Origin: JBBTQZ01 sp038065435
GTDB lineage: Bacteria; Patescibacteriota; Minisyncoccia; Phycocordibacterales; WO2-35-19
Assembly (NCBI GenBank): GCA_038065435.1
Contig: JBBTQZ010000024.1
Coordinates: 1-5,362, forward strand
Reading direction: 5' to 3'
Length of the DNA stretch: 5,362 nucleotides
Shown here piece by piece: positions 4,473 through 5,362 of the stretch. How positions within the stretch are numbered: position 1 is the stretch's first letter; each line of letters begins with the position of its first letter. The notes beneath the pieces were generated by a model. That model was given only the letters and a program-made list of their open reading frames with translations. It made no database searches and was not told the DNA's origin. A program made the position numbers and the translations under genes.

Positions 4473-5362
4473 ATGCCTCAAATAAAACCAGAAGTAGAAA
4501 CATTTGCCAGGATAAAGGTTCTTGGTGTGGGCGGATCGGGCAAAAACGCGGTTAATCATATGATCAATTCCAAAGTAAAGGGAGTTGAGTTTATTGCAGT
4601 AAACACCGATGCTCAAGACCTGCACCACTCTCTTGCTAAGAAGAAAATTCATATCGGTAAAAACCTAACAAAAGGTCTCGGTACTGGTATGAACCCAGAG
4701 CTCGGTAAAAGAGCTGTAGAAGAAACCAAAGAAGAGATCCAAGAAGCGCTGAAGGGTGCCGATATGGTATTTATAACCTGCGGTCTTGGTGGAGGTACTG
4801 GCACTGGAGCTGCTCCGGTGGTAGCTCGTACCGCGAAGGAACTGGATGCTCTTACCGTAGCGGTAGTTACCAAACCATTTAGTTTTGAAGGTCAACAAAG
4901 GATGCGCCTTGCAGAAACTGGCCTCAATGAACTCAGTCAAGCAGTGGATGCTCTGATAGTTATACCAAACGATAGATTGCTTGCTACTATAGACAAAGAA
5001 ACGACAGCCAAAACTGCTTTTGCTATGTGCGATGATATATTGAAACAAGCGGTAGAAGGCATATCCGATCTTATAAGTATGCCAGGAATGATAAATATAG
5101 ACTTTGCCGATATCCGAGCCATCATGGAGGGTGCTGGCGGAGCTCTCATGGGTATAGGCAGGGCTAGTGGAGAAAAGAGAGCCGAAGAAGCTGCGAAACT
5201 AGCCATCAACTCCCCTCTTTTGGACGTATCCATCAACGGTGCCAAAGGCGTACTCTTTTCTATCGCTGGCGGAGACGATCTGACAATGTTTGAAATACAC
5301 GATGCGGCAAAGATGATCACCGAATCAGTAGATCCAAATGCCAAAATAATATTCGGTACTGT
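4473..5362 (+). CDS. ftsZ: Cell division protein FtsZ (3' end outside window)
   Basis: Tubulin-like GTPase that polymerises into the division ring. The frame runs 296 codons from ATG 4473 to the right edge with no stop, so it lacks its C-terminal end. Visible motifs are the N-terminal nucleotide loop GVGGSGKNAVNHMI (18-31), FIAVNTDAQDL, GLGTGMNPELG, the tubulin signature GLGGGTGTGAAP with G106 to G112, VVTKPFSFEG, PNDRLL, and the T7 synergy loop NIDFAD (N208, D210, D213) that completes the GTPase site of the next subunit. All catalytic elements are intact. Differences from the usual text are small: GGGGNNAV reads GGSGKNAV, and GLGAGGNPE reads GLGTGMNPE. The C-terminal peptide that binds FtsA lies outside the window. 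The stretch from 5205 on (NSPLLDVSINGAKGVLFSIAGGDDLTMFEI) is the normal start of the C-terminal domain. Confidence 0.97.
   Translation, partial: MPQIKPEVETFARIKVLGVGGSGKNAVNHMINSKVKGVEFIAVNTDAQDLHHSLAKKKIHIGKNLTKGLGTGMNPELGKRAVEETKEEIQEALKGADMVFITCGLGGGTGTGAAPVVARTAKELDALTVAVVTKPFSFEGQQRMRLAETGLNELSQAVDALIVIPNDRLLATIDKETTAKTAFAMCDDILKQAVEGISDLISMPGMINIDFADIRAIMEGAGGALMGIGRASGEKRAEEAAKLAINSPLLDVSINGAKGVLFSIAGGDDLTMFEIHDAAKMITESVDPNAKIIFGT

Overview
The window looks like a piece of chromosome from a small-genome bacterium of the Candidate Phyla Radiation, most likely a Parcubacteria (OD1)-type lineage. This is an inference. It rests on visibly AT-rich DNA with heavy ATA/AAA codon use, very tight packing, shortened versions of conserved proteins (YbeY, Pth, FtsA), an FtsA whose second phosphate motif reads NIGAET instead of DIGGGT, and the order rpsU-ybeY-ftsA-ftsZ with no cell-wall genes between. 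All genes read with the ordinary code: UGA appears only as the stop of ybeY, and conserved glycines use GGN codons, so the UGA=Gly code of SR1/Gracilibacteria is not supported.

Layout. Bases 2-340 (+) are the 3' end of a ribosomal protein S1-type gene. Converging on it, with 7 nt between the stops, is pth (348-884, -). A 49-nt divergent spacer (885-933) carries an overlapping double -10 box for the rightward lepB (934-1488, +). Four nt after lepB comes a histidyl-tRNA-synthetase-like gene (1493-2644) whose fold and anticodon-binding domain are recognisable but whose active-site motifs are gone. A short spacer with a perfect 14-bp palindrome and a -10-like box precedes rpsU (2686-2922). A heptamer-repeat spacer follows, then ybeY (2946-3299), ftsA (3256-4428, overlapping ybeY by 44 nt) and ftsZ (4473 to the right edge, incomplete). 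There is no gene-free stretch over 300 bases, and I see no tRNA, rRNA, CRISPR array or insertion sequence.

How the genes fit together. The left and middle parts are translation-centred: S1 binds mRNA, Pth rescues peptidyl-tRNA, bS21 is a small-subunit protein, YbeY matures 16S rRNA, and the HisRS-like protein probably still binds RNA. The right part is the divisome core: FtsZ forms the ring and FtsA tethers it to the membrane. LepB processes exported proteins.

Most worth following up: the apparently catalytically dead HisRS paralog that keeps its anticodon-binding domain; an AT-rich heptamer repeat that occurs both inside the pth reading frame, where a conserved segment is missing, and just before the truncated N-terminus of ybeY, as an identical 15-mer; the signs of leaderless transcription at lepB, rpsU and ftsZ; and the 44-nt ybeY/ftsA dual-coding overlap.
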